Positions 50,226 through 61,070 of a stretch of DNA of 64,000 nucleotides are shown here, one piece after another. The notes beneath the pieces were generated by a model. The model had not been told where the DNA came from, did no database searches, and saw only the letters and a list, made by a program, of their open reading frames with translations. Location: assembly GCF_900089585.1 (NCBI RefSeq), contig NZ_FLRH01000003.1, forward strand, positions 3,858,501 to 3,922,500. The letters are read 5' to 3'. Source of the stretch: Micromonospora sediminicola (GTDB taxonomy: Bacteria > Actinomycetota > Actinomycetes > Mycobacteriales > Micromonosporaceae). Each line of letters starts with the position of its first letter. Position 1 is the first letter of the stretch. A program made the position numbers and the translations under genes.

Positions 50226-51905
50226 ATGAGAAGACGGCAACTCCTCGCCGTCGCGCTGGCCGGCGCGATGGTCACCACCACGGTCGCCGCGTGCGGCGAC
50301 AGCCCCAACGCGAACAAGAAGAGCGGCCAGGCCGCGACCGTGCTCAACGTCGGCATGCCCAACGGTCCGCAGGCCGAGAACAACAACCCGTTCCTCACCA
50401 CCTCGGCCGCCGCGTCGTTGGGCTACCGCTGGCAGATCTACGAGCCGCTGATGATGTGGAACCCGGTCAAGCCGGCCGAGCCGTTCAAGCCCTGGCTGGC
50501 CACCAAGGCCGAGTGGTCGGCGGACTACAAGTCGGTCAAGGTGACCGTCCGCGACAACGCCACCTGGTCCGACGGGCAGAAGGTCACGGCCGAGGACGTC
50601 GCCTTCACCTACAACCTGGTCAAGAAGTTCCCGGCGCTCAACGACCAGGGCGTGCCGTACACGGACGCGACCGCGAGCGGCAACGAGGTCACCATCTCGA
50701 TGTCCAGCCCGCAGTTCGTCAACCAGCAGAAGGTGCTGTGGCGGGTGCCGATCGTGCCCAAGCACCTCTGGGAGAAGATCGGCGACCCGACGACGGACCC
50801 GGTGAAGCAGCCGGTCGGCAGCGGGCCGTACACGTTGAAGTCGTTCACCCCGGCGACGACGACGCTCACGGTGCGCGACAGCGGCTACTGGCAGGACGCG
50901 CCGAAGGTGAAGGAGCTGCGCTTCACCTCGTACACCGACAACAGCGCGCAGACCACGGCGCTGGCCAACGGCGAGTCGGAGTGGAGCTTCGTCTTCATCC
51001 CCAACTACCAGGCCGTCTTCGTGGCCAAGGACCAGAAGAACCACAAGGTGTGGGCGCCGCCGGTGCTGGGCATCCACGGCCTCTACCTGAACACCACGAA
51101 GAAGCCGTTCGACGACCCGACGCTGCGCAAGGCGATGAACATGGTCGTCGACCGCGCGGACATCTTCACCACCGCCGAGGCCGCGTACTTCCACCCCGAG
51201 GTGAAGAGCGTGACCGGCCTGCCCAGCCCGGCCGGTGACTCCTTCATCGCCGCGGAGTACAAGGGCCAGGAGCACAAGGTCGACGTCGAGGGCGCCAAGG
51301 CGCTGCTCACCGGCGCCGGCTACAAGCTCGACGGCACCACGCTGAAGGACAAGAGCGGCAAGCCGGTCACGATCAAGCTGACCGACCCGGCCGGCTGGTC
51401 CGACTACCAGACCAGCCTGGAGATCGTGAAGGACAACCTGTCCAAGATCGGCATCGCGGCGACCATCGACAAGGCCAACCAGGACGCCTGGTTCCGCAAC
51501 GTCGAGCAGGGCAACTTCGAGGCCACGTTCCGGTGGACCGAGAGCGGCGCGACGCCGTACGACATCTACCGGACGATCATGGACGGCCGGGTGCTCAAGC
51601 CGATCGGCACCGCCTCCCCGGCGGGCAACTTCGGTCGGTTCCAGAGCAAGGAGGCCACCGACGCGCTGGTGTCGTACGCCAACGCGACCGACGACGCCAC
51701 CCGCACCACCGCCCTGGCCACGCTCCAGAAGATCTTCGTGGAGCAGGTGCCGATGATCCCGGTCGGCGCGGACAACATCGGCGGCGCGTACAGCACGAAG
51801 AACTGGACCGGCTGGCCGGACGACGCGAACCCGTACGGCGCGCTCCAGCCCACCCAGCCCAACGCGCTGGACGTGGTGCTGCACCTCAAGCCGGCCGCCG
51901 GCTGA
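50226..51905 (+). CDS. ABC importer substrate-binding lipoprotein (peptide/oligosaccharide family 5)
   Basis: 559-aa extracellular binding protein anchored as a lipoprotein. Signal peptide MRRRQLLAVALAGAMVTTTV then lipobox VAAC with C23. The SBP_bac_5 body has the family patterns YRWQIYEPLMMWNP, WSDGQKVTAEDVAFTYNL, GSGPYTLKSFTP and DPTLRKAMNMVVDRADI. Family 5 binds peptides or, as in cellodextrin systems of Thermotoga, oligosaccharides; GH1 and GH30 context favours a beta-glucan oligosaccharide. The ATG has GAGGGAGAC upstream. A 16-bp hairpin after the gene may raise its mRNA level relative to the other subunits. Confidence 0.92.
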   Translation: MRRRQLLAVALAGAMVTTTVAACGDSPNANKKSGQAATVLNVGMPNGPQAENNNPFLTTSAAASLGYRWQIYEPLMMWNPVKPAEPFKPWLATKAEWSADYKSVKVTVRDNATWSDGQKVTAEDVAFTYNLVKKFPALNDQGVPYTDATASGNEVTISMSSPQFVNQQKVLWRVPIVPKHLWEKIGDPTTDPVKQPVGSGPYTLKSFTPATTTLTVRDSGYWQDAPKVKELRFTSYTDNSAQTTALANGESEWSFVFIPNYQAVFVAKDQKNHKVWAPPVLGIHGLYLNTTKKPFDDPTLRKAMNMVVDRADIFTTAEAAYFHPEVKSVTGLPSPAGDSFIAAEYKGQEHKVDVEGAKALLTGAGYKLDGTTLKDKSGKPVTIKLTDPAGWSDYQTSLEIVKDNLSKIGIAATIDKANQDAWFRNVEQGNFEATFRWTESGATPYDIYRTIMDGRVLKPIGTASPAGNFGRFQSKEATDALVSYANATDDATRTTALATLQKIFVEQVPMIPVGADNIGGAYSTKNWTGWPDDANPYGALQPTQPNALDVVLHLKPAAG

Positions 51906-51912
51906 CCCGGCG

Positions 51913-51949
51913 CCGCCTCCCCGGCCGGGACGACCGGCCGGGGAGGCGG
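51913..51949 (+). terminator. Intra-operon hairpin after the binding-protein gene
   Basis: A perfect 16-bp stem (CCGCCTCCCCGGCCGG type, 5-base loop) lies 7 bp after the binding-protein stop and 41 bp before the ATPase gene. It may act as a partial terminator or a 3' stabiliser, giving excess binding protein. Confidence 0.7.
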
Positions 51950-51989
51950 GCCCCGCCCCCGACCCGGCAACCCCAGACAGGAATGCGGC

Positions 51990-53077
51990 ATGACGACGAC
52001 CGAGAGCGCCCCGGCGCCGGTCGACGAGGTGGTGCTGGAGGCCGTCGGCCTGACCAAGCACTTCCCCGTCCGCCGGCGGTTGCGCAGTCTCCTCTCCCGG
52101 ACCCCGACGGTGGTGCACGCCGTCGACGACGTGTCCATCGCGCTGCGCCGTGGGCGGGTGACCGCGCTGGTCGGCGAGTCCGGCTCCGGCAAGTCCACGG
52201 TGGCCCGGCTGCTGGCCCAGCTCTACCCGCGCACCGCCGGCGACATCCGGCTGCACGGCACGTCGACCCGGGTCCGCGGCGGCCGCCCGTTCCGCGCCTA
52301 TGTGCGCCGGGTGCAGTTGATCCTGCAGGACCCGTTCGCCTCGCTGAACCCGGTGCACACGGTCCGCTACCACCTCACCCGCTCGTTGCGCATCCACGGC
52401 AACGCGGGCACCGGCCCGGACGGGCTGGAGAGGGCGCTGGCCGACCTGCTCACCCGGGTCAGCCTCACCCCGCCGGAGCGCTACCTCGACGCGTTCCCGC
52501 ACGAGCTGTCCGGCGGCCAGCGCCAACGCGTCGCCATCGCCCGGGCGCTCGGCGCGAACCCCGAGGTGCTGCTCGCCGACGAGCCGGTGTCGATGCTGGA
52601 CGTGTCGATCCGCCTGGGCGTGCTCAACCTGTTGCAGGACCTCAAGGACCGGCTCAACCTGGCCATCCTCTACATCACCCACGACATCGCCTCGGCCCGC
52701 TACTTCGCCGACGACACGATCGTCATGTACGCGGGACGGATGGTCGAGGGCGGTGACAGCGAGACGGTCACCCAGCGGCCGGCCCACCCGTACACCCGGT
52801 TGTTGACCGACTCCGCGCCGGACCCGGAACGGATCACCGGCGCGGGCGCCGACGCCACCGGGGCCGGCGAGCGCGGGCACGGCGAGCCGCCCAGCCTGAT
52901 CCACCCGCCCGCCGGCTGCCGGTTCCACCCGCGCTGCCCGCACGCCATGGCGCGGTGCGCCAGCGAGCTGCCGCCGGCGATCCCGGTCGACGACCACCCC
53001 GGGCACTGGGCGGCGTGCTGGCTGTTCGACCCGGCCACCGTCGCGGCGGAGAACGGCGTGGCCGAGGAGGCGACCCG

Positions 53078-53081
<4 letters not shown>
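51990..53081 (+). CDS. ABC importer ATPase (OppF/DppF-type)
   Basis: 363-aa ATPase of the peptide/oligosaccharide importer. Walker A GESGSGKST at 62-70, signature LSGGQRQRVAIARAL near 173-187, Walker B VLLADEPVSMLD near 196-207. The C-terminal oligopeptide-transporter domain includes the Cys-rich GCRFHPRCPHAMARC, which in some family members ligates a metal cluster. It ends in an overlap with the first permease gene (ATGA). Confidence 0.93.
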
Positions 53082-54055
<974 letters not shown>

Positions 54056-54058
54056 GCG

Positions 54059-55110
54059 ATGACACTATCCCCGTCGAGCATCGAGCAGGTCATCCCCGGC
54101 CAGGGGGCGATGGCGCAGCCGTCGGCCCGGGCCCGGCGCCGCCGGTTCCGCTTCGTCGCCAATGCCAAGGCCGCCACCGGCCTGGCCATCCTGGCGGTGT
54201 ACGCGCTGCTGGCCGTCATCGGGCCGTGGATCGCGCCGTACGACCCGGACGCGCGCAGCGTCGACGTGCTCCAGGCACCGTCGGCCCGGCACTGGTTCGG
54301 CACCACCCACCTCGGGCAGGACATCTTCAGCCAGATCCTGGTCGGCGCGCGCAGCGTGGTCGTGGTCGGGCTGATCGCCGGCGTGCTGGCCACGATCCTG
54401 TCCGTCCTCATCGGCGTGACCGCCGGCTACCTGGGCGGCGCGGCCGACGAGAGCCTGTCCGCGCTGTCCAACGTGTTCCTGGTGATCCCCGCGCTGCCAC
54501 TGATCATCATCGTGGCGTCGCTCGTCGACCAGGCCGGTGAGCTGCTGGTCGCGCTGATCATCGGGCTCACCTCGTGGGCGTGGGGCGCCCGGGTGCTGCG
54601 CGCCCAGACGCTGTCGTTGCGCCGCCGCGACTACGTCGAGGCGGCCCGGGCCACCGGCGAGCGGACCTGGCGGATCATCGGGTTCGAGATCCTGCCCAAC
54701 CTGACCGCGATCATCGCCTCCGGCTTCGTCGGCACCGTGATCTTCGCGGTGATGTCGGAGATCACCCTGGCGTTCATCGGCATCTCGTCGGTCAGCTCCT
54801 GGAACTGGGGCACCATCCTGTTCTGGGCACAGGGCCAGCAGGCGCTCGCCCAGGGCGCGTGGTGGTGGTTCGTGCCGGCCGGGCTGGCCATCGCGCTGCT
54901 CGGCACCGCGCTCGCGCTGATCAACTTCGGCATCGACGAGTTCGTCAGCCCCCGCCTGCGCACCGGCGGCCGGACCCGGATCCGCACCGCCGACGGCCGC
55001 ACGGTCCGGATGCGCGTCGGGTTCACGCCGGTGCTGGCCCCGAAGGCGGCCCCCGTGCCGATGCAGAGATCCGCGGACGTGCGGGACACCACCCGAGAGG
55101 ACCAGACCGC

Positions 55111-55114
<4 letters not shown>
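54059..55114 (+). CDS. ABC importer permease (OppC/DppC-type)
   Basis: 351-aa second permease with about six helices and an N-terminal cytoplasmic segment. EAA-loop: ARATGERTWRIIGFEILPNL. It begins 3 bp after the first permease and overlaps the second ATPase gene by ATGA. The polar C-terminal tail of about 60 residues is longer than in classic DppC. Confidence 0.93.
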
Positions 55115-56118
<1,004 letters not shown>

Positions 56119-56154
56119 CCCGCCCGAGCCCACCCGCTACCCGCGAGGAGAACC

Positions 56155-57564
56155 ATGGACACCGACCTCACCCGTCCCCGTGTCGAACAGGTCGACCCGA
56201 TCGACACGCTGCCGCCGAGCTTCCGGTGGGGGGTGGCGACGTCGTCGTACCAGATCGAGGGCGCGGTGGCCGAGGACGGCCGCACACCGTCGATCTGGGA
56301 CACCTTCTGCCGGGTCCCCGGGGCGGTGGCCAACGGCGACCACGGCGACGTGGCCTGCGACCACTACCACCGGATGCCCGAGGACGTCGCGCTCATCGCC
56401 GACCTGGGGCTGGACACCTACCGGTTCTCGGTGGCCTGGCCGCGGGTGCAGCCGGGCGGACGCGGTCCGGCCAACCCGGCCGGGCTGGCCTTCTACGACC
56501 GGTTGGTGGACGAGCTGCTCGGCCGCGGCGTCGACCCGTGGGTGACGCTCTACCACTGGGACCTGCCGCAGGAGCTGGAGGACGCCGGCGGCTGGCCGAA
56601 CCGGGACACCGCCCACCGGTTCGCCGACTACGCGGAGCTGGTCTTCGCCGCACTCGGCGACCGGGTCCGCACGTGGACCACGCTGAACGAGCCGTGGTGC
56701 TCGGCCATGCTCGGCTACGCCTACGGCGACCACGCCCCCGGCCGACGGAACCTGGGCGACGGCATCGCCGCCGCGCACCACCTGCTGCTCGGGCACGGGC
56801 TGGCGACGCGGCGGCTGCGGGCGGCGGCGCAGTCGCCGATCGAGCTGGGCCTGACCGTGAACCTGTCGACGGCCGACCCGGCGAGCGACAGCGCGGCCGA
56901 CCGGGACGCCGCGCGGGCGGCCGACGGGTTGGGCAACCGGCTCTACCTGGACCCGGTGCTGCGCGGGGAGTACCCGCAGGACGTGGTGGCCGACCTGGCC
57001 GCCGAGGGGGTGCGGATCCCGGTGCGGGACGGCGACCTGGAGGTCATCGCCACCCCGATCGACGTGCTCGGGGTGAACTACTACTTCGGGCAGCTGCACT
57101 CCGGGGTGGACGAGCAGGGCCGGGAGCGCGACGACGACGGCCGGCCGGTGCGCCGGGTGGTCCGCCGGGACCTGCCGCGCACGGCGATGGACTGGGAGAT
57201 CGTGCCGGAGTCGTTCACCGACCTGCTGGTGCGGCTGCACCGCGACTATCCGGGCGTGCCCATGGTGATCACCGAGAACGGCGCGGCGTTCGACGACAAG
57301 CCGGACGCGGAGGGTTTCGTGGCCGACGACGACCGGGTCGACTACCTGACCGAGCACCTGCGGGCGGTGGCCCGGGCCCGGCAGGCGGGCGCGGACCTGC
57401 GCGGCTACTTCGCCTGGTCGCTGCTGGACAACTTCGAGTGGGCGTACGGCTACGACAAGCGGTTCGGCATCGTCCGGGTGGACTACGAGACGCAGCGCCG
57501 CACCCCCAAGCGCAGCGCGCTCTGGTATCGCGACACGGTCCGGCGGGTGCGCGGGCAGCGCTGA
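56155..57564 (+). CDS. GH1 beta-glucosidase
   Basis: 469-aa cytoplasmic family-1 beta-glucosidase that would hydrolyse the beta-glucosides brought in by the adjacent ABC importer. The acid/base is E179 in TLNEPW and the nucleophile E374 in VITENG, both intact; the N-terminal FRWGVATSSYQIEGA signature and the C-terminal WSLLDNFEWAYGY are also present. ATG has GAGGAGAA upstream. The neighbouring secreted GH30 enzyme would generate its substrates outside the cell. Confidence 0.95.
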   Translation: MDTDLTRPRVEQVDPIDTLPPSFRWGVATSSYQIEGAVAEDGRTPSIWDTFCRVPGAVANGDHGDVACDHYHRMPEDVALIADLGLDTYRFSVAWPRVQPGGRGPANPAGLAFYDRLVDELLGRGVDPWVTLYHWDLPQELEDAGGWPNRDTAHRFADYAELVFAALGDRVRTWTTLNEPWCSAMLGYAYGDHAPGRRNLGDGIAAAHHLLLGHGLATRRLRAAAQSPIELGLTVNLSTADPASDSAADRDAARAADGLGNRLYLDPVLRGEYPQDVVADLAAEGVRIPVRDGDLEVIATPIDVLGVNYYFGQLHSGVDEQGRERDDDGRPVRRVVRRDLPRTAMDWEIVPESFTDLLVRLHRDYPGVPMVITENGAAFDDKPDAEGFVADDDRVDYLTEHLRAVARARQAGADLRGYFAWSLLDNFEWAYGYDKRFGIVRVDYETQRRTPKRSALWYRDTVRRVRGQR

Positions 57565-57652
57565 GCCGACCACTGCGGGCGGTCGCGCGGGAGGTGTCCC
57601 GGGCGGCCGCCCCGGCGTGTCCGAAGGCAGGTCGAGCCGCTTTTTTCATGCC

Positions 57653-57681
57653 TTGACATAAGCCGGTGCGAACGGTTTTCT
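57653..57681 (+). promoter_or_regulatory. Promoter of the GH30 gene
   Basis: TTGACA at 57653-57658 is a perfect -35; 17 bp later TTTTCT (57676-57681) is a weak -10. The start codon follows 36 bp downstream with a GGAAGGAG ribosome-binding site. GH30 is therefore probably also transcribed separately from the import operon. Confidence 0.5.
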
Positions 57682-57717
57682 CATTCGCGGATGTCGATTG
57701 ATCCGGAAGGAGCATCC

Positions 57718-59607
57718 GTGTCCCCCACCACCGTCGCACGTCTCGCCGGCCGCGTCGCCCTGACGCTCTGCCTCACCGCCGGCCTCGCCACCGCCGTCCC
57801 CGCCGCCCCCGCGCACGCCGCCGGCGAACGGGTCGACGTCTGGCTCACCACCACCTCCGACTCCGGCGGTCGGACGGTCACCCGGGGTCTGCAACAGCAG
57901 AGCCCGCTGGCCTTCGCCGCCACCAGCCCCGGCGCCACGCACACCGTCACCGTCGACGAGAACACCCGGTACCAGCCGTTCGAGGGCGCCGGGGCGTCCA
58001 TCACCGACACCACCGCGTACCTGCTGCGCGGCGGGCCGGTCAGCGCGGCCACCCGGGACGCGGTGATGCGCAAGCTGTTCAGCCCCACCGACGGCATCGG
58101 GCTGTCCTTCGTGCGCAACCCGATCGGCGCGTCCGACCTGTCCCGCCCCGGCCACGTCTCGCTCGACGACACCTGCTGCGACCTCGGCGACTTCGGCGCG
58201 AACGGGTACGACACCAACGTCGAGCTGCTGACCGCGCAGGCCCGGCAGCTCAACCCGGCGCTGCGGGTGATGGTGGTGCCGTGGAGCGCGCCCGGCTGGA
58301 TGAAGGACAACGGCCGGATGGACCAGATGGGCTGGCTGAAGTGGGAGCACTACGCCACCTACGCGCAGTACCTGGTCCGCACGATCCAGGCGTACGCGGC
58401 GCGCGGCGTCACCGTCGACTACCTGTCGGTGCAGAACGAGCCGAACTGCTGCCAGGCCGGCAACCCCACCGCGATGGACTACCCCGGCATGAGCTGGAAC
58501 GCCTCCGGCCTGGCCGAGCTGACCAAGAACTTCGTCTACCCGGCGTTCCGGGCCGCCGGGATCACCACCAGGGTGCTGGTGCACGACTGGAACTACGGCG
58601 ACTACGGCACCATCGGCTCCGGGCTGCTGGCCGACAGCGCGGTACGGACCGACCCGCTCTTCGGCGGCATCGCCTGGCACGGCTACTTCGGTGACCCGGC
58701 GGTCGGCAGCCAGGTACGCGGCCAGTATCCGGCGGTGCCGCAGTTCAGCACCGAGCACTCCGGCGGCACCTGGATCACCAACCAGCACAACGAGGACATG
58801 ACCGACATCGTCACCTACGCGCGGAACTGGAGCCGCAGCGTGGTGAAGTGGAGCCTGGCGGTCAACCAGAACATGGGCCCGCACAACGGCGGCTGCGGCA
58901 CCTGCACCGGCCTGATCACGGTGCAGGAGGGCGGCGCGCGGGCCGGCCAGGTCGACTACACCATCGAGTACTACACCACCGGGCACCTGACCAAGTTCGT
59001 CCGGCCCGGCGCGACCCGGATCGACTCCACCGCCAACGGCACCGTGCCGAACGTCGCCTACCGCAACCCGGACGGCTCCAAGGCGCTGCTCGCGCACAAC
59101 GGCGGCACGTCGGCGCAGTCGGTGCGCGTGGTGTGGGGCGGGCAGTCGTTCACCTACACGCTGCCGGCCCGCACCACCGCCACGTTCACCTGGTCCGGCA
59201 CGCAGTCCGGTGGCGGCGGGTCGGCGACCGGCCTGGTCACCGGCATCGGCGGCAAGTGCCTGGACGTGACCGACAACGCCAGCGCCGACGGCACCCCGGT
59301 GCAGATCTGGGGCTGCTTCGGCGGGGCCAACCAGCAGTGGACCCGCGCCGCCGACGGCACGCTGCGCGCGCTCGGCAAGTGCCTGGACGTGGCCGGCGGG
59401 GGCACCGCCGACGGCACCCGGGTGCAGCTGTGGACCTGCAACGGCAGCGCCGCCCAGCAGTGGACCTGGACCGCCGGCCGGGACCTGGTCAACCCGCAGG
59501 CGAACAAGTGCCTCGACGTCACCGGCAACACCTCCGCCGACGGGGCGAAGACGCAGATCTGGAGCTGCACCGGCGGGGCCAACCAGAAGTGGACGCTGCC
59601 GTCCTGA
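57718..59607 (+). CDS. Secreted GH30 glucanase/glucosylceramidase with ricin-type lectin domain
   Basis: 629-aa secreted enzyme. Signal peptide residues 1-35, ending AAPAHAA. The GH30 catalytic domain (about 45-500) has E241 in VQNEPN (acid/base) and E346 in FSTEHSGG (nucleophile). A C-terminal beta-trefoil (from about 505) shows three CLDV...D-G-...Q(I/L)W...Q-W repeats (CBM13/ricin B), for glucan or galactose-containing surface binding. GH30 of this type includes beta-1,6-glucanases and glucosylceramidases; context with beta-glucoside import favours beta-1,6-glucan of fungal walls. The GTG at 57718 with GGAAGGAG is chosen over the ATG at 57691. Confidence 0.93.
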   Translation: MSPTTVARLAGRVALTLCLTAGLATAVPAAPAHAAGERVDVWLTTTSDSGGRTVTRGLQQQSPLAFAATSPGATHTVTVDENTRYQPFEGAGASITDTTAYLLRGGPVSAATRDAVMRKLFSPTDGIGLSFVRNPIGASDLSRPGHVSLDDTCCDLGDFGANGYDTNVELLTAQARQLNPALRVMVVPWSAPGWMKDNGRMDQMGWLKWEHYATYAQYLVRTIQAYAARGVTVDYLSVQNEPNCCQAGNPTAMDYPGMSWNASGLAELTKNFVYPAFRAAGITTRVLVHDWNYGDYGTIGSGLLADSAVRTDPLFGGIAWHGYFGDPAVGSQVRGQYPAVPQFSTEHSGGTWITNQHNEDMTDIVTYARNWSRSVVKWSLAVNQNMGPHNGGCGTCTGLITVQEGGARAGQVDYTIEYYTTGHLTKFVRPGATRIDSTANGTVPNVAYRNPDGSKALLAHNGGTSAQSVRVVWGGQSFTYTLPARTTATFTWSGTQSGGGGSATGLVTGIGGKCLDVTDNASADGTPVQIWGCFGGANQQWTRAADGTLRALGKCLDVAGGGTADGTRVQLWTCNGSAAQQWTWTAGRDLVNPQANKCLDVTGNTSADGAKTQIWSCTGGANQKWTLPS

Positions 59608-59632
59608 CCCGAGCGGCCGGGCCGGCGGCAGC

Positions 59633-59707
59633 GCCGACCCGGCCGCTCGGCGGCGATGCCGACCCGGCCGCTCAGCGGCGATGCCGACCCGGCCGCTCAG
59701 CGGCCCC
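59633..59707. repeat. Three 25-bp tandem repeats at the GH30/ROK convergence
   Basis: A 25-bp unit beginning GCCGACCCGGCCGCTC is repeated at 59633-59657, 59658-59682 and 59683-59707, with a few differences in the last unit, which ends inside the ROK coding region. Each CCCGGCCGCTC can pair with GAGCGGCCGGG at 59611-59621 next to the GH30 stop, so the array offers alternative terminator hairpins. Confidence 0.75.
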
Positions 59708-60932
59708 GCGTGACCCGGGCCGGGCGGACCGCCGGCTCGCGGGGCACGCCGCCCTCGCGCAGCAGCCGGGCCATCGGCAGGGTGGCCGCGCCCATCGCGA
59801 CCGCGTCCGGCCCGAGCCGGCACAGCTCGATCGAGGTCTGGGCGTACGGCTGGCGCAGCGCGTGCCGCGCGGTGGCCTCGCGGATCGCCGGCAGGTGCCG
59901 CTCGCCCAGTGCCAGCCCGGCCCAGCCGCCGAGCACCACCCGCTCCGGGTTGAACAGGTTCACCAGGTTCGCCACCCCGGCGCCGAGGTAGCCGACCGTC
60001 TCGTCGATCACCGTCGCGGCGGTGCGGCCGGTGGCGCGCAGCAGCTCGCCGAAGGCGGTCTCCTCGTCGCCGCCGGCCGCCGGTCGACCCCGGTTGGCCT
60101 GCCGGAACCGGTCGAGCACCCCCTCCGCCCCGACGTACGCCTCGAGGCAGCCGAGGTTGCCGCACCGACAGCGGCGTCCCCCGTACACGATGGTGGTGTG
60201 GCCCCACTCGCCGGCGCTGCTGTGCGCGCCGCGGTAGCCGACGCCGTCGGCGACCACGCAGGCACCCACGCCGGAGCCGACCAGGGCGATCACCGCGTGG
60301 CGCACGCCCCGGCCGGCGCCGAACCACATCTCGGCCTGCCCGAGCGTCTTCGCGCCGTTGTCCACGTGCACCGGGACGTCGGTGCCGGCGCGCAGCATCG
60401 CGCCGAGCGGGACGCCGTCCCAGCCGAGGGTCTGCGCGTGCACCACGGCGTCGGCGGTCCGCTCGACCGTGCCGGCCACGGCGACGCCGAAGCCGAGCAC
60501 GGCGGCCGGGTCGACGCCGGCCTGCTCGGTCACCGCGGCGAGGCCGTGCAGCAGGTGCGTGGCGACCTGGCGCGGGTCGGGCTCGGCGGCGGCGATCGGG
60601 TACTCGGCCTTGGCCAGCGCGGTCATGGCCAGGTCGAACAGCTCGACCTGCACCCGGGTCTCGCCCACGTCGGCGCCGACCAGGTAGCCGTAGCCGGGGG
60701 CCACGCGCAGCAGCACCCGGGGACGGCCGCCGTCGGACTCGACCGAGCCGGCCTCCTCGACCAGCCCTTCGGCGATCATCTCGCCGACCAGGTTGCTCAC
60801 GCTGGCCAGGCTCAGCGCGGTCGACTGGCCCAGCTCGTGCCGGCTGAGCGGGCCGTCCAGCCAGATCCGGGTGAGCAGGACCGACCGGTTGGCCCGGCGC
60901 ATGTCGCGCACCGTGGTGCGTCTGGCGTCCAC
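59697..60932 (-). CDS. ROK-family transcriptional regulator
   Basis: 411-aa regulator with N-terminal winged HTH (ELGQSTALSLASVSNLVGEMIAEG) and ROK domain. The zinc/sugar region is complete: GEWGHTTI and CRCGNLGCLEAYVG, including the Glu missing from the other ROK protein in the window. I prefer the GTG at 60932, which gives the usual VDARRTTVRDMRRANRS start and has AAGGA upstream; an ATG at 60977 (426 aa) is the alternative and lacks a ribosome-binding site. Divergent from the chitinase gene across a TTAAC-AAA-GTTAA dyad, it probably controls chitinase, perhaps in response to N-acetylglucosamine sugars. Confidence 0.9.
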   Translation of the reverse strand: MDARRTTVRDMRRANRSVLLTRIWLDGPLSRHELGQSTALSLASVSNLVGEMIAEGLVEEAGSVESDGGRPRVLLRVAPGYGYLVGADVGETRVQVELFDLAMTALAKAEYPIAAAEPDPRQVATHLLHGLAAVTEQAGVDPAAVLGFGVAVAGTVERTADAVVHAQTLGWDGVPLGAMLRAGTDVPVHVDNGAKTLGQAEMWFGAGRGVRHAVIALVGSGVGACVVADGVGYRGAHSSAGEWGHTTIVYGGRRCRCGNLGCLEAYVGAEGVLDRFRQANRGRPAAGGDEETAFGELLRATGRTAATVIDETVGYLGAGVANLVNLFNPERVVLGGWAGLALGERHLPAIREATARHALRQPYAQTSIELCRLGPDAVAMGAATLPMARLLREGGVPREPAVRPARVTRGR

Positions 60933-61021
60933 GTCCGCCGCCGTCCTTCCCCCGGCCGCCCGCCGGGCGACCTGCATTCACGCCGTGAACCAAGTGGTGA
61001 CAGACTACTGCGCATTTACAT

Positions 61022-61034
61022 TTAACAAAGTTAA
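61022..61034. promoter_or_regulatory. TTAAC-AAA-GTTAA dyad between ROK and chitinase
   Basis: A perfect 5-bp inverted repeat with a 3-bp spacer in the AT-rich centre of the divergent promoter, 37 bp before the chitinase start. Likely ROK operator. Confidence 0.45.
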
Positions 61035-61070
61035 CTGATAGCCTCCGGCGCATCGATGAGGAGGTATGTC

